From: Trichoplusia ni
Lineage: Eukaryota; Arthropoda; Insecta; Lepidoptera; Noctuidae
Length of the DNA stretch: 64,000 bases
Reading direction: 5' to 3'
Assembly: GCF_003590095.1 (NCBI RefSeq)
Contig: NC_039491.1
Coordinates: 11,284,001 to 11,348,000, forward strand
Position 1 is the first letter of the stretch. The number at the start of each line of letters is the position of its first letter. Both the position numbers and the translations under genes were made by a program. Of the stretch, positions 48,341 to 61,700 are shown piece after piece. The notes under the pieces are model-generated. The model made no database searches, was not told the origin of the DNA, and was given only the letters and a program-made list of their open reading frames with translations.

Positions 48341-51300
48341 ATTTAGAAGGAATTATCAGGTAAGAAATGTGTATCATTAAAGTTTTACTTTAAACTAAAT
48401 GGATCTTTAGAATTAACTTTCGTTTTGGGGCAATAAATATATATAAATGTATTGGAAATAATTGGCGTTGAAGATTGTAGCATGAGAAAAAGCACCAACG
48501 AAAAAGATTTTATTAACATTAAAAAAGAAACGCTTTTTATCTTACATATATAATAAACTTGTCATATCTACAAAATGAAATATGATTCACAAGTTACGTT
48601 GGAAAAAACATTCGGGGGAAGGCAATTCCTTGTTAAAGGGACAATTGTCCCCCACGGAGACACAGGCTTCTGTCATGTCAACGGAAGTAGCTTGTATTTC
48701 AAGCTACAACAAAAAAGAGGCCGGAAGGACCATCATTGAGGTCCCAAAAGCAGCTGACCTTAAATGAAAATTGTAAAGTTTCGGTGTAAAAAGTTTTGAA
48801 AGAAAGGGATCGTCATGGGGTCCGTGTTATTTGGATAGTTCGACCGTGTTTTGGGCTCGCTGTGTTTTATAACTGTTTTCTTTGTTCTGAACTGGAAATT
48901 GGAGTAAAAATGTTCTGTGTAAACTTCTTCGTAAATAGGAAATAGAGGGGAATTGATTAATGGATTTTGGTATTTTGTAACACATCCGTTTAAATTGATA
49001 CTTTTTGCAATAACAGTGTAATAAAGTAGTATGCAGATGGACTTTTTTTCAGTTAATTTTAGTTGTACAATATTCACTAAAATTACATTTTACATAAGCA
49101 TCGCAAAAAAAGTACACCAGTTTCCAAAAAAAAAAAATCATAGTTGAAACTTTTGTTTTTCGTTAAGAAGTTCAATCGAAAGTAGACACAAAAGTATATG
49201 CACAAAAAATTGTTCATTTCGACTTCATCCATAATTTCGCGCGCAGTCGAAACACGTCAGATTCCCGCAATCGAGTGCACAGTGCGACTTGGCAACTTGT
49301 TATCCTGAAGCAATTAAATCGAGTCGGCATTCGAGTCACGTTCAGAATTAATGTCGGAGAACGTATCGGTTCACGCTTCGTGTTTAGTCGTACCTGCGAC
49401 GTTAAATGTATTGGATTAGTCGTGACGTGTGCCGCTTACTTTACGACTTTCAGTTTTATCTTCTACGTTACTACCTTCTAATTCATGCAGAGTTTCTTGA
49501 TCAATATTCGATGTTGCGATGTTATGTTGTTTAAGTTCTGCAACTGGTTACTGTAAATTATTCTGTTAAGGAATTGGGGTTTTTGTTACGTCAGCAACAA
49601 TAACTTTTTCTGTTATAATATTTCCTATTCTTATGGATATTTTGTTTTTATAACCTAATAAAGGTTCAACTCTTTTGTTTTTATTGAAAAACCATCTTCC
49701 TTTCGAACACATTTTACAAAAGGCTTTTATTTGCGGTTTTCTATTAATGAACGCGTGTATTTAATAATAAACAAAGGTTTACACTGTTTCTCTCGTATTT
49801 GATATTTAAAATACATGAGTTGAGTTCCATATCATTGTAATTTACTGTATTTAGTTGGACACGGTCAAACGCTTTTCAGAGGCAACAGTGAATAACGAAT
49901 ACAAAGTTTCTTGCATTTATTTTAAAGCACAGCGAGTATATCTGACGTGTAGATAATATATTGCTCTGTACCACAAAATACACATAAATTTAAACCTAAC
50001 ATTTACGCATATCATTCGCAATTTACAAAATCGATGTGTTTACGATAATCTACGTTTCAAATAGAGCCTACATATTGAGCTATCCTATTGTTACATTTTC
50101 ATTTGAAATCCGATTTATCGTTGTAAGCTTATTTGATAGATCATGCTATCGTTATATTAATCGATTTTTTGTCGATTAATCGGTCTCGGTTATCAAAAAG
50201 AGTTTAGATAAAAACTTCATAAAGAATATACTGTAGGCGTTGGCTTGTGATATGATACAAATTGTCTTAAAGTTTTTAGTGCATCAGTGGGAAAGGTAAT
50301 TAATTTATGCATTCCATGACTCCAAAGGATACATAAACCAAATGCACCGAGGTAAGACAAAATCATAAAACTAGTTGACAAAGAAGGAATCTTTAACAGT
50401 CATAAAATATCGATAGAACAGAATATGACCATCTGAAATCAGTTATTTTAAACAAACTACCGTTTAAGATAACATTAAAACAACCACGCAAGTACTGCAG
50501 TCAAGTGAAATTTCAACATATAAAATATTCGCACCTAAGGAAAATTCTTACAGAATCCCGTTACCAAATTAACAGGACGTAAAACGCATTAACCGCTACC
50601 CGCTTTAGCGGCGGTAAATCTGAAATATTCATGCGTTTAAAATTAATGGTCTCTGCTATAAATTAGCGCCGATACTACCACTATCACCTGGCTTCGTGCA
50701 TTAAAGGGTCTTTAAAATCCTCGCCAAATTCTCGGTATAACACAAACGACATATTTTGCACCCTTTTTAGGGTTCGAGAGTGGCGACGTTAAATTTAAAG
50801 TAGTGTCGAGGTAGTAAGATAAGCAATTAAATTGAAGTATTATTGCACGTTTCTTGAAACAACGCTTGTGAACATTAAATAGACTGAGTGGTGTTGTAAT
50901 CAGATTAGAGTGTTTTTAGTTCATAGATATGTGTTAAGTACTTTATTTTATCTAAACTATTAATGTTTTTTAATGTAATCTTTATTACTTAAGCAAGGAA
51001 AACAAACTCATTTTTCTTTAAAAAAATATTATTCGTTCTTAAAGAAAAAGACATCGAAATTGAATTGAATAAAACTCAACCTTCGAATCCATCAATAAAA
51101 TAATCATGAGGTCGACCGCCTTACAGAAGGTCGTGAGCTTCCCTTGCATTGATCTACCGCCAACCCTTCACATTTATAACACCTACAAAGAGCAAACTAC
51201 GAGTTCTAAGAGGCTTTAAACAAACGACGCTCGTTTATGTGTCACACATTGTTCTTATGTCATCCACCGAGGATTTGTGGGATTCACTTGTACTCAAATT

Positions 51301-51801
51301 ATATAGAAGGAGAATAAATCGCCATTTAATGAGCTAGGCGTTGCAGTGCTCAACATAATATTGAAAGGATTATCTGAACTCAATTTTGTAGCTGAGAGTA
51401 TTTTGATCAAACCTTTTTTTGTAGAAGATTGAATGTCAAATAACTGTGATCACACCGTTATAATATAAGGCCCCGTACATAAATCTAATAAAAAATATTT
51501 TAATTTAAACTAAATAAGATTGGGTCCCTTATTTCGTCCTCACCTATAACACAAGAGTCCTCCATAATTCAAATTGTGTCTCCAATCGCGTTATAAGCGC
51601 TCTCACATAATTTACTAAATCTCGTCTGAAGGGTTGTTCAAATACAATCTGAATATCGATGGGCCATCGAGAAAGGCACTAATGTATCAGTCACTTAAGT
51701 GTTTGTCGAGAACGAAAATGGGTGGATGGATTGATTTACATTAAATAAAATGTACTGAGATAGTTTGGAACAACTAAAATTGTGGAAAAAAATATAGCCT
51801 A
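48341..51801. other. Non-coding stretch
   Basis: A CpG-richer patch at 49235-49450 could be a promoter or exon but has no recognisable coding sequence. A cluster near 50150-50190 holds overlapping tcgatt/aatcga palindromic words. Otherwise nothing. Confidence 0.45.
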
Positions 51802-52031
51802 CTAGCTTTTGCCCGCGACTTCGTTCGCGTGGAACAGTGACTTCCGGCAGATTTTTGGTTTTACTCACATAGTTCCCGATCTCGCGGGATTTTTGAGAAG
51901 TTCCCGCTCCCGCAGGATTTTTGGGATAAAAACTATCCTATGTCCAACCAAATGCGTGTAACGAAACCATAGCGCGATCTATTTCGATCCCAACGCCATC
52001 TATCGACCATAGTGACAACTCGGATTATTTA

Positions 52032-52370
52032 TCTATACTCCGTTCGGGCATTTTCTTTGTACTAAAAGTAGTATTATATTTTTTATAAGTTATTTTATTA
52101 TTTTTTTCATACCTTTTTACTATTTATTTACTTTTTTCCGATGAATTAAAACAACATGAACCGAACTCGTGTAACGATCGACACCATTGCGCGTAGTACT
52201 AATAGAATTATCTATACTCTGTTAGAGCATTTTCTTTGTAGTAAAACTTTTATTATATTAATATTATTTTTTTTACACCTTTTTACTGTTTATTTACATT
52301 TTTCTGATGGATTTTCCGATGAATTAAAACAATAACATGAACCGAACACGTGTAATGACACCATTGCGCG
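52032..52370. repeat. Imperfect tandem duplication, about 160-bp units
   Basis: Unit 1 (52032-52193) and unit 2 (52211-52370) both run from tctatact through cattttctttgta, tatttac, gatgaattaaaacaa, catgaaccgaac and caccattgcgcg. Unit 2 has a local duplication near ttttctgatggattttccga. It lies wholly inside the 838-bp element and may explain much of its extra length over the 246-bp copy. Confidence 0.75.
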
Positions 52371-52573
52371 ATTAACGCCATCTATCTACGGAGCATAGGA
52401 ACAGCTCGACATTTGACCAATAGATGGCACTATTATATAGTATGTCCGTAATAAATTTTATTTTTTATTTTTATTTTTTGTAATAAAAACTATCCTATGT
52501 CCTTTCTCAAGTTTCAAACTATGTCTGTACCAAATTTCACACAAATCGGTTCAGTAGTTTAGGCGTGAAGAAA

Positions 52574-52609
52574 AGACAGACAGACAGACAGAAAGACAGA
52601 CAGACAGAG
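52574..52609. repeat. GACA microsatellite within the Helitron-like element
   Basis: agacagacagacagacag, one imperfect gaaa unit, then three more gaca units. A CAGT/GACA-type array near the 5' end is common in this element type. Confidence 0.9.
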
Positions 52610-52639
52610 TTACTTTCGCATTTATAATATTAGTTTGGA

Positions 52640-54084
52640 TTATTACGTGATATAGATGAAAACTTTATCTTTCCTTTTCATATTTCGCTCCAAGTTTGAT
52701 CCAAGTGCTTAAAGTTTAGGGCATTATTAAATCTCGGTCCACTATAAAACCCGAGCAGTTTACTTTCTTACCTGCAGTGAGACTGGTAATTGGGTTTCGA
52801 GGCTTAAACTAATAGTGTCGGAGACGTTCGAAATCGATCCATTGGGTTGGGGATCCCTAGGTTTCTTAAATCTTGTTATTGCTTTAGAAGATGGTAGCTG
52901 AAATTGTTTACTGAAGTTGGCCCGGATGTTTGATGTCAATTTCCTCTGGTTACTTCTAGAAAAACATCCTATTAATTACTGTAGTTGTAAGAGCGGGACG
53001 GTGCTCTACACTGGGTGTAGAGCACTTGCTTGCATTGAAAAAATATCGTAACTATACCTTGATACTATTCCATACATACATTGGACAGTATATGAGTATG
53101 AAGTCAGTCAATTTTCTCTTACTTAAACTACAATAGCAAACATTTCAAGAAACAGTAGGTAGACAGATCTAAAATAAACCTATTTACTCGTTAGTGAATG
53201 TGTTAGTTCTGCATTATACCCAAAGGGAATTGAATTAGTTATTTTGGGATGAAAGGTACCACCCACGGAAACTACAGGCCGCTTCTGGTGTTTGACGTGT
53301 CTGAGGAAATACTTTGGTTGAAACACTCGATATTTACTGTATTGTTCTTAATACCTGTAGTAGTTATGAATGAAGTCCAGTTACAGGCAGTTTCCTAATG
53401 GAATTTTGAATTTATTATCCTAATATTGGTTAATTTATAAATCAAAAATTAAGAAAACAAAGTAAAAATTGCCAAAATAAAAATTTTTCATTATGATTAC
53501 ATAATTTAATATGTCAGTTTTTTGGAAAGGCGGGTAAGAGTCAAAATCATGCAACCTAGTATTTGATTTTTTTTGTCATTAACAAGCCATAAGAAAAAAG
53601 ATTTCATTTTCATGAATCTTCCTGAACAACATATAAAATGTGTTACCCTACGATTTTTACCTTTCCTTATTCATCAATAAATACGTCATGTGTCGAAGGT
53701 TATCAGATTCATGTAAGCTTGTGACCGATATAGTTAGCAAACTCCCCAATTAGTCGGCGAAACACTCGGAGCCATTCATATCATCCTCATAGCAAAAATT
53801 CCCGGAAAGCCAGCATCATATTGATTCTGGCTTTCTGAGAATTGTCTTTGACAGTCGTTACTGAAATATGTATTATATTTCGGTAATTAAACACTGTCAA
53901 ACAAAGGGTTATATGACCTCTCATATGTCTCATCATTTATTCAGATGAGGAAATTGGTTAGAGGTCGAATGAAAGTGAAATGTAAAATAGGAAATTGATG
54001 TTTTTATAACCGTTTGGTTTTTTTTTTATATATTTTTCTATAGATTTTAATGCCCGTCGCTTGCCGAGATTTGACAAAAACTCG
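52640..54084. other. Non-coding stretch
   Basis: It contains a perfect 10-bp hairpin, gtgctctaca (53001-53010) with tgtagagcac (53016-53025) around ctggg. No gene or named repeat otherwise. Confidence 0.5.
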
Positions 54085-54250
54085 GTCAAATAAAATAAAA
54101 AATCAAAATTCATTTATTCAAATAAGACTACTAAGTACAACTTTTTGAAGGTCAGGTTACATTGGACAGCACCCAGTTTCACCGCTTCCTAAGTGCTTTT
54201 GCTGTGAGAGTAGAAACGGTGCAACAAACTCCCCAGGAGCACGCTGTCAT
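54085..54250 (-). mobile_element. LINE 3' UTR and tail (CR1/Zenon- or Jockey-type)
   Basis: On the minus strand gacagcgtgctcctggggag, then gtttgttgcaccgtttctac, agcaaaagcacttaggaagc and ggtgaaactgg, ending tcttatttgaataaatgaat and a TTTTGATTTT-type tail. I recognise this layout as the 3' end of an abundant lepidopteran LINE (gaataaatgaattttga tail). It is 5'-truncated, as usual for LINE insertions, and carries no coding sequence. Confidence 0.65.
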
Positions 54251-57200
54251 TCTGTTTACAAAATAATTAATATAAGACGAATCACTCTAATATATTGAAT
54301 TGAAAAGTCTAAATCACGTCTCTTGACGAAAAAGAACGTATTTTTTTTATATTCACTCTTAGGTTTCGTTCTGAGTTTTCAAGAACAATAACAAAATAAA
54401 TGTGTAGGTGCCGTGTCAAACAAACAAAATGTGAGGTCGCTCGCTAAGAGTCAGACTCACGCTACTAAGATTTCCATACAGTTAGGATACCCATCAAATT
54501 CTAACTCTATCGCGGTCTATACCGCTGGTGCAGCTTGATTTTTTAATAGTGTCTACAGAAGTTCATCATTTCTGAAAACTATCTAGCTGTAATGAGATAC
54601 AGTCTGACAGTGGAACCTTAGTATGGATTAGGTATTTTTCTTTCTACCCTTCCAAAAATATATTTTAAGTGACTTAAAAATGACTCCTATCACGCAATCT
54701 AATGTACAAAAGTACCATTCGTCCAGTAACACTTAAATAGAAACAAAATCTAAATCCATTTATAAAATTAACTTCTGAGATCAAGTCTCTAACCATGAAC
54801 TCTACAAGCAGAATTGTTGAAAAGAGACTAAACGCAGCGTAGTGCACTACCCGCTTACTCACCAACCCTGAAATACAATACCAAGTAGTTAATTAAGAGT
54901 AACTATAAATATGGATTACAGACATAACAAATTCCAATTTGTGGTAGCTATTAAAGATATTTGATACAAATTCTATATTATTTTGATACCATGTAGAGGT
55001 TTGTCTACTTAAGCAGCTAATAATGGCTATCAAAAAGTAGTTCTCATAGAAATATCAGTCTTGTTACTATGTTATTACACGAGTGTACTTATTTAAGCCT
55101 ATTTCGTGTTTCCCAGAATGTCGCCGATATTATGTCATTATTTTGTCATAATTAGCTTTCATAGAGGTATATGATGTCGGTGGAATATTTGCTAATAGTG
55201 TTTTGTTCTGAATTAGTTTGTTGGCAAGGTCAATTATATTATTTTACATGTTTTCGTTAACAATGTGTAGGATGACGTATATCTTACACAAAAATAAACA
55301 TTTTTTAATAAAATTTTCAGACTGATCTCGGGGTATAAGCACATGACAGTGTGTACGTGGTCAGCTACATAATTTATAAAAACAGAAGAACTGTAACAGT
55401 AGTAGAAATTTAACGAAAACCACTTCAAAATACGACGATTATACTTACTTCATCATCAACGTTTGCTAACTGTTCCTGAGCAACATTTCTAACTTATATA
55501 AGACACTAAGTTTGAGTGGTTGCAGAACATTTCTCGTAACTGACTTTCCAAGCTGTACCTGATATTTTTTGAGGTTCCTTATCCAAAGCGCAAAAACAGA
55601 TTCCTGTTATAGAGACACCGTTGCGTTTCCGTCGGGCACCGGCCACTAGATTCTCACATGAACCGTTATAACTAGTGATTTGAAATATATTCAATGGGTA
55701 TATCTTTTTGTAAGCATTTTTGTACAAAACCCTCACCATTGCAAGTGAGTTAAATAAATGATAATGTCATCTAGCATATTATATCCTATTCTACAGCATT
55801 ACATCTACCAGTAAGTGATTCTCTCTAACTCTGGTTGAACAGTGCGGGATTGCACAAGCCATTCCCCGCGGGTTATGCAAAGTCAAAGCGATCCTCCGGG
55901 AAGATTATTGTATATTAATTCCACTCGTACGCCAGCTGCTCGCAAACTTTATTATCATCCGTTTAATTTAATCATCCTGTTCATATTTACCAACTATCTA
56001 CGTGGACTACGGTTACAGAGGTTCTATATTTAATGCTGTGTGTCGTCTTGTAGCCTGTAAAATGAGTTTTTTTTACTGGACAGCGCCTATCTTGCGTCTC
56101 TGCTATAGAGCTTCTTCATCATAGTTTTCCGCTAGGTCCGTAATGAATATTGATGTACCGCCTAAGTGTTTAAAAGTTATAACAGTATATTTATAAGTAA
56201 AAAATATATAAATACAATAAAAGAGCAAAACAGCCCACCACACAGCGCCATCGTCAATTAACTGGCGACCTAAATTGTGCGTCTCCACGATTTACTTTTT
56301 CAGGTCGACTCCGTTTCATTTGTTCCGAACAGTATTGTCCGTTATGTTTTTAGTCGGTACCTACGTAGGTATAAGGGGTATTTCATAATTGTCACATTGT
56401 CGGTTTGGCTAAACACGACACGGCCGCCGGCGAGGCTACACGGATCTTAATTAGGACACCGTTTGATTGTGTGTGCTCTGCTTGTGTGTGTGTGGTGCAG
56501 TCGTCACGACGTTTGTAGGTAACATGGTACGGTGGACTTGTGAACGATAATTGTCTATTACGATGTCTTATAAAACAAGACTAGAAGAAAAAAAAAATGC
56601 CGAGCCCTAATAAAATTGGTACCAATACACATTACGGGATAAGAAATTTTACAGTAAAAAAGAGTAAGTATTTTCTTTGAAACCGTCAGACTAACAAAAG
56701 GTTTATTTATGTAATTAGGCCTGCTACAAATCAAGTCTCGATTAGGTAACTTAGAAAACAACTAACAAAAAAAATAAGAGTGCAAGAACTTTGATACCAA
56801 AGATTTTAAAAAGAAAAATCATAAATCCGTATCGAAACGAATAAATCCGAAAATGTGATTCGTAGCTGAGCTCTGGAAAATCTCATAAAAATAGACGAAC
56901 AGAAACTGAACAATATTCCCAACACGGCATTGTTCTGTTGACGTCAAATATAACAGTTCATCGGGGAATATGTTTTATCAAACATAGATATTGCGTAACT
57001 TATGTTTTGTACGATATTTTTAGCTCCATTCCTCTTTTGACTCAAAACTCGCGACCAATTTATAGAGCGCATACACGAAACACACGATACGAACTAAAAA
57101 GTTTTCCGATTACAGTTTTTAAACCAACAGTTGCTAACATTACCATAGAAAACGTTCGTCCAATTTGGAATTCTATCAGACTCTGAATAGGCTTTAGGAC

Positions 57201-58340
57201 TTTTTTAAATGTACTGCTATTGGAAATTCCACACAGGCCTTGATTTGTTACTTATACACTTACATTTTTTTATGCGAGTCGATACATAAAAGTGGTTACT
57301 GAAATAATAGGCATGGATATTAATAATTTTCTCGAGCTATATATAATTTTGCATGTAAGCTACCAGGAAAAACAAAATTGATGTAGTTTTCCAATCTCAG
57401 GGGCTATATTTAAAACGTGCTTTATACAAAGAGAAAAATGCTCATCAAATAAATAAGAGTAGCCAATAACTCAGCTCTTTACCCTAATCTAGTACCTAAC
57501 AGATTCAGGACTATGTACATACATATTAAACAAGAGCCTTCGACTACCTATACCGTTCCTTGTTGTTTTAAGTATCGGGGCAGTGTGGGATGAATCAGCT
57601 GGTTGTTATCTCACGACGCTTGGAAAGCTAATGTAAGGGGATGCAGAGTGACTGACAGCACTCAAAATGAAACGGCTTTGCGATAATATTTTAATATCGT
57701 GCACACAAAGTGCTTCTTTTGACAAACCACAGATTAAGAAAGACTTGGAAGTGCTCTTTTTGAACTGCACAGATTGTCTTCACATTTTCACTAGTCTTAG
57801 TATCTAAGATATTGATGTATGGTGATTAAGTAAGTAATTTTTTGAGGTTAAAACGTTTAATGCAGTATTCTTCCACGTGATTTAGAAAAACTTTAATTTT
57901 GGGAAATGGCAGTCTAACTACCTTTTTTTCGGGTTACTGCCTTCACTATATGTATACACCGACCTCACCAATAACGAGCCTTAATTCTTCTCCATCCTTC
58001 TTTGTAGCTCCCTTTTAAAAGTTACCTTATTTCTTCAACATTGCAACATTCAACTGCACATTACCTGTCTCGTCACTGTCGCTATATTCCGTGTGTTCAT
58101 GGAGGTGTTTATTCGGTGACAGCTCATTAACAAGCTGCCGGAGAATATGCAGCGTAGTATGTGCTTTATGGAGTCTGTTCAGTATGTTCAAAAAATTACA
58201 AAAGTACATATACTGTTGTAATTTCTTGCTTACCTACAATGCTTACCACTAATAAAAATTAAGCAGTTTGGGATGTCAGCTAGTGTTTGATAAAGCTTTG
58301 TCCTAAAACTTAAATTACAAATAATTAATAGAAATCTATG
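54251..58340. other. Non-coding stretch
   Basis: Chance-length frames only. A GT-rich microsatellite-like run at 56468-56500 follows a CpG-rich spot (cggccgccggcg near 56420). Confidence 0.5.
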
Positions 58341-58586
58341 TCTATATACTAATATATAAAGCTGAAGAGTTTGTTTGTTTGAACACGCTAATCTCAGGAA
58401 CTACTGGTCCAAATTGAAAAAATCTTTTTGTATTAAATAGAGCATTTATCGAGGAAGGCTTTAGGCTATAAACCATCACGCTGCGACTAATAGGAGCGAA
58501 GATACAATACAAAATGTGAAAAAAACAGTACAGTACAGAACACTATATCTTCTCCCCACGGGGACGAAGTCGCGGGCTACAGCTAG
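58341..58586 (+). mobile_element. Helitron-like non-autonomous element, short complete copy (246 bp)
   Basis: It starts TC (tctatatactaatatataaa), continues with a gtttgtttgtttgaacacgc block and aggaactactggtcc, and ends ggacgaagtcgcgggctaca then gctag, followed by T. Both termini correspond to those of 51802-52639, in the opposite orientation. The base before TC is G rather than the expected A. No coding capacity. It lies 17 bases upstream of dispersed repeat copy B. Confidence 0.7.
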
Positions 58587-58603
58587 TAAAAAATATAAAG
58601 ACC

Positions 58604-58750
58604 CACGTTTTTAAATGTCTCTCCATTCATATTTTATCAAAATCAGTCCAGCCGTTTTTATACTTGTAAATTGCATTGTAATCGGCTAGCTTATAAGGAA
58701 GTACCTCAAAATTGAGTTGCTAAAATCCAACCGGACCGACAAACAAACAA
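58604..58750 (+). repeat. Dispersed repeat, copy B
   Basis: It matches 25114-25290 block for block in the same orientation, lacking about 30 internal bases after gcattgt. It ends in the same gaccgacaaacaaacaa-type tail. Family unnamed. Confidence 0.65.
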
Positions 58751-61700
58751 GAAGAAAGTATTTGTTTCTAGTTCATTTTTTTCTAGCTGAAAATTATAAC
58801 TCAAAAGAGTAGCTAAATCCCTTTTGAGCCTGAAACATCGAGGTCACCGTTACTCTTTGAAAATACTAACTGTAGTGTATTCCCTAGACGGCAACCCTGC
58901 GTCAGGAAGGTACAATATTTAAACAAGAAAGCACTACTCCAAGAAACAGTTCAACTAAATATCCTCTTAAGGAAAAACAGGTCTTGCAAAAGAAAAAACA
59001 AAATAACCGGGTCTCCCAAAATAAAATAGCGTTTATCCGGGTAGGTCCGGTCATACTTGCCCGGGTATCAGTCGTAGCCGGATAAGTGAAATGTCAATTG
59101 AGCGTTGTCTTACAAAATAGAAAGTCTTCGGAATCACTTATAGAGTGGATATTCGTGAGGCCGGATGGTTTATGTATTGTAGGGGCGGGTATACAGGGTG
59201 GACCTGTTTTGTTTACGATAGTGGTTAAGTAGTGTTATTCGTTTATGGTGATTTGATAAGAGAAAAAAGTATTTTGAGTTGTTATTTTGTGACTTTTTGT
59301 ACGTCATTGGAATTTTTGGTCTTTACTTGCGCATTTGATAAAAAATCGTCAGCAGACAGTCTTTTGAAGAATTGTTGTCAATTCATGACATGTACGCACA
59401 AGGTTTCGTTTCAGTTACATGTGATAAAACATGATTTTGTTTGTAAGTAACTAAATATATAAAAATAACTATTCATTGAATTTATAAGACGTTTTAACTT
59501 ATAAAAATAACATAATTCATAAAATTTATCTGTAGCAGATGTAGGTTTTAACTTGATAAAATATGAATTATGCTAAAATATTCTTCTGACCTGAATTTAG
59601 ATCTAGAGAACGTCTCTTAGGTTATATTTTTAAATTAAATCCAATTTTCTTTATAGAAGGCGCCTAATCTGATATCTCCGCTCAGCTAGGTCATCTTTAA
59701 TAACCAGATAAGGATCAATTTTGACATTACGACGATGTTGAAGTGACTTATATAAAACTGGCGATTGTAATAAACTTTCAAAATCCGCTAACAGAGATTG
59801 AAAATGTAAAAAAAAATGTTTAGCCGACATTGAGAAAATATTAAGAGAAAATAATAGTATATTTTTAACTAAATAAAAAAGCACCCATAGTAATACGTAA
59901 CGGTAAAAAGTGTACTTACCACATGCTACCTACTTGTAACCACATACATTTTAATTAATGCGAAAAAAATTAAAATCGTACTATATTATTTACTTATCTA
60001 TTTTTTTATCTTCTCTTTTTGTAACATTATGCTCCTGTCGCAGACGGTTAATGAAATAGGATTTATTTCAGCTGAATAAGACTAACTAAAATTGTATTTT
60101 CTATACACAAGTATAGTTATCAGGATAAGAAACGAGAACAATCTATTTCTCTTCGAAATAAATATACAGCAGTAATTACTTACTCGGCTAAGACAAAGGA
60201 AAGGTAATGGAAGCCGTAACAATGTAATCTAATATCGGACGTTTTATACTTGAATATAATTCCTATTTAGCGCTGTTCAGGTAAAACGAATTACGGAGAA
60301 TATTTTTCTAGGACAGCGTTAACACGTTTCTTTTGTTTATTTGTGTGTAATGTGAATTTCTTTTAAAAACATGTGGTATAAAAATATTCTTGTTTTTTCT
60401 AATACAAAACCGGGTGAATTATTTTTTGCGACCTAAAAGGCAAAAACGGCTCAGATAAGACGCTCCACCCTCTGTCCGTTTGTCTATCAGTCTGTCCATT
60501 AACAGGCTGTATTGCAAATACAATACAATTAATATTGTATTTTACTCTGTGTCAGTAATTTCGAAGCAGGCTAATCAACAATATCCCTTCTAAATTGCTT
60601 CCTGTCATCACAACACGGAATCCTTTCTTCCTTATGAAATTGTGTCATAATATCGTAATACGTTTATACAAGTACCTACTGGTACAATACAGAAAAATAA
60701 TTTATGGAGAAAAAATAACTTGGTTAAAAATTAAAATAACATTGAAAACATTCATTATCACAACTAACACCTTTATAATTTCCGAAACACTCATTGAAAT
60801 TTTTATCTGAAGACAAAATATTTTTCCACGCCGCCGTCTCATGTATAATGCAAAGATTTGGTGTCGGGGAATTTAAATCACACCTGCCCCGGTCCGGATT
60901 TTATTGATAAAAGCATTTGCGTGGGTCATCCTTTGAAGCTATGTGAATGTCGGTAGATTCTATATCTTTCAGAAAGTATGACGTTCGAACTTGGACGAAA
61001 TCTTGATCGATGGTCTGAAGATTTTACTTCAAATGTTCGGAATGATAGAAGGTTCAAAGATGTTATGACAATTCTATTTTTAGGTTAACATTTATAATAA
61101 ATTCTATCTTCAAACGTTTTTCGGATGAAAGGTTTTTCGCAAAGTTTATTTATTCAGTACATGTTAATTTATATTTGAGGTAATCGTATTTAATGAAGTT
61201 TGTTTTTGTCGCATTACGTTATTCTTAGAAGTAGCACAAAAAGTTTATAAGTGAATAATGATGTGAGGTTACTTGACCTTACTTAAAAATAGAATATTGA
61301 AACTAAATGAGATCGAAAAGCCATATTCAGTTTCAATACATAATTTAGTTGTCACCATCAGCTATATATCTCTTTATTAAAACTACATTCAACGCCTTAA
61401 TTTCCATCCACCACTTCTCACCGCTTCACGACTCCATAAAACAAACTCACCGCCCAACATTTACTTAGCGCGTGTAAAATATCCATGGGGTGCTCATAAC
61501 ACGCTTTATTGTTTTTGTTACAGACATTACCCACATCCACCTCATACATCATTTTCACTTGAACAACTCACTTAAGAGAAAATTAAGCATGAAAATAAAG
61601 CTATGAAGGCAACACGTCCATGAATTCAACATCTTTGAATTTATCGACGCAGGTGCTATAAATAAGAACGGCAGCCATTACGCCAGATAACTCTGTTTTA

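Larger units (their letters stand above)
51802..52639 (-). mobile_element. Helitron-like non-autonomous element, full length (838 bp)
   Basis: On the minus strand it runs from TC (tccaaactaatattataaat, from 52639) to CTAG at 51802, preceded by the hairpin cgcgaacgaagtcgcgggc and followed by T. The base before TC is A, so the insertion lies between A and T, as known for Helitrons. The same termini bound 58341-58586. It contains a GACA microsatellite (52574-52609) and a tandem duplication (52032-52370). It has no open frame. The plus-strand text (gcccgcgacttcgttcgcgt ... caaatcggttcagtagtttaggcgtg) is among the commonest repeats in Lepidoptera; an RTE tail or Metulj-type SINE is an alternative reading. 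Confidence 0.7.
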
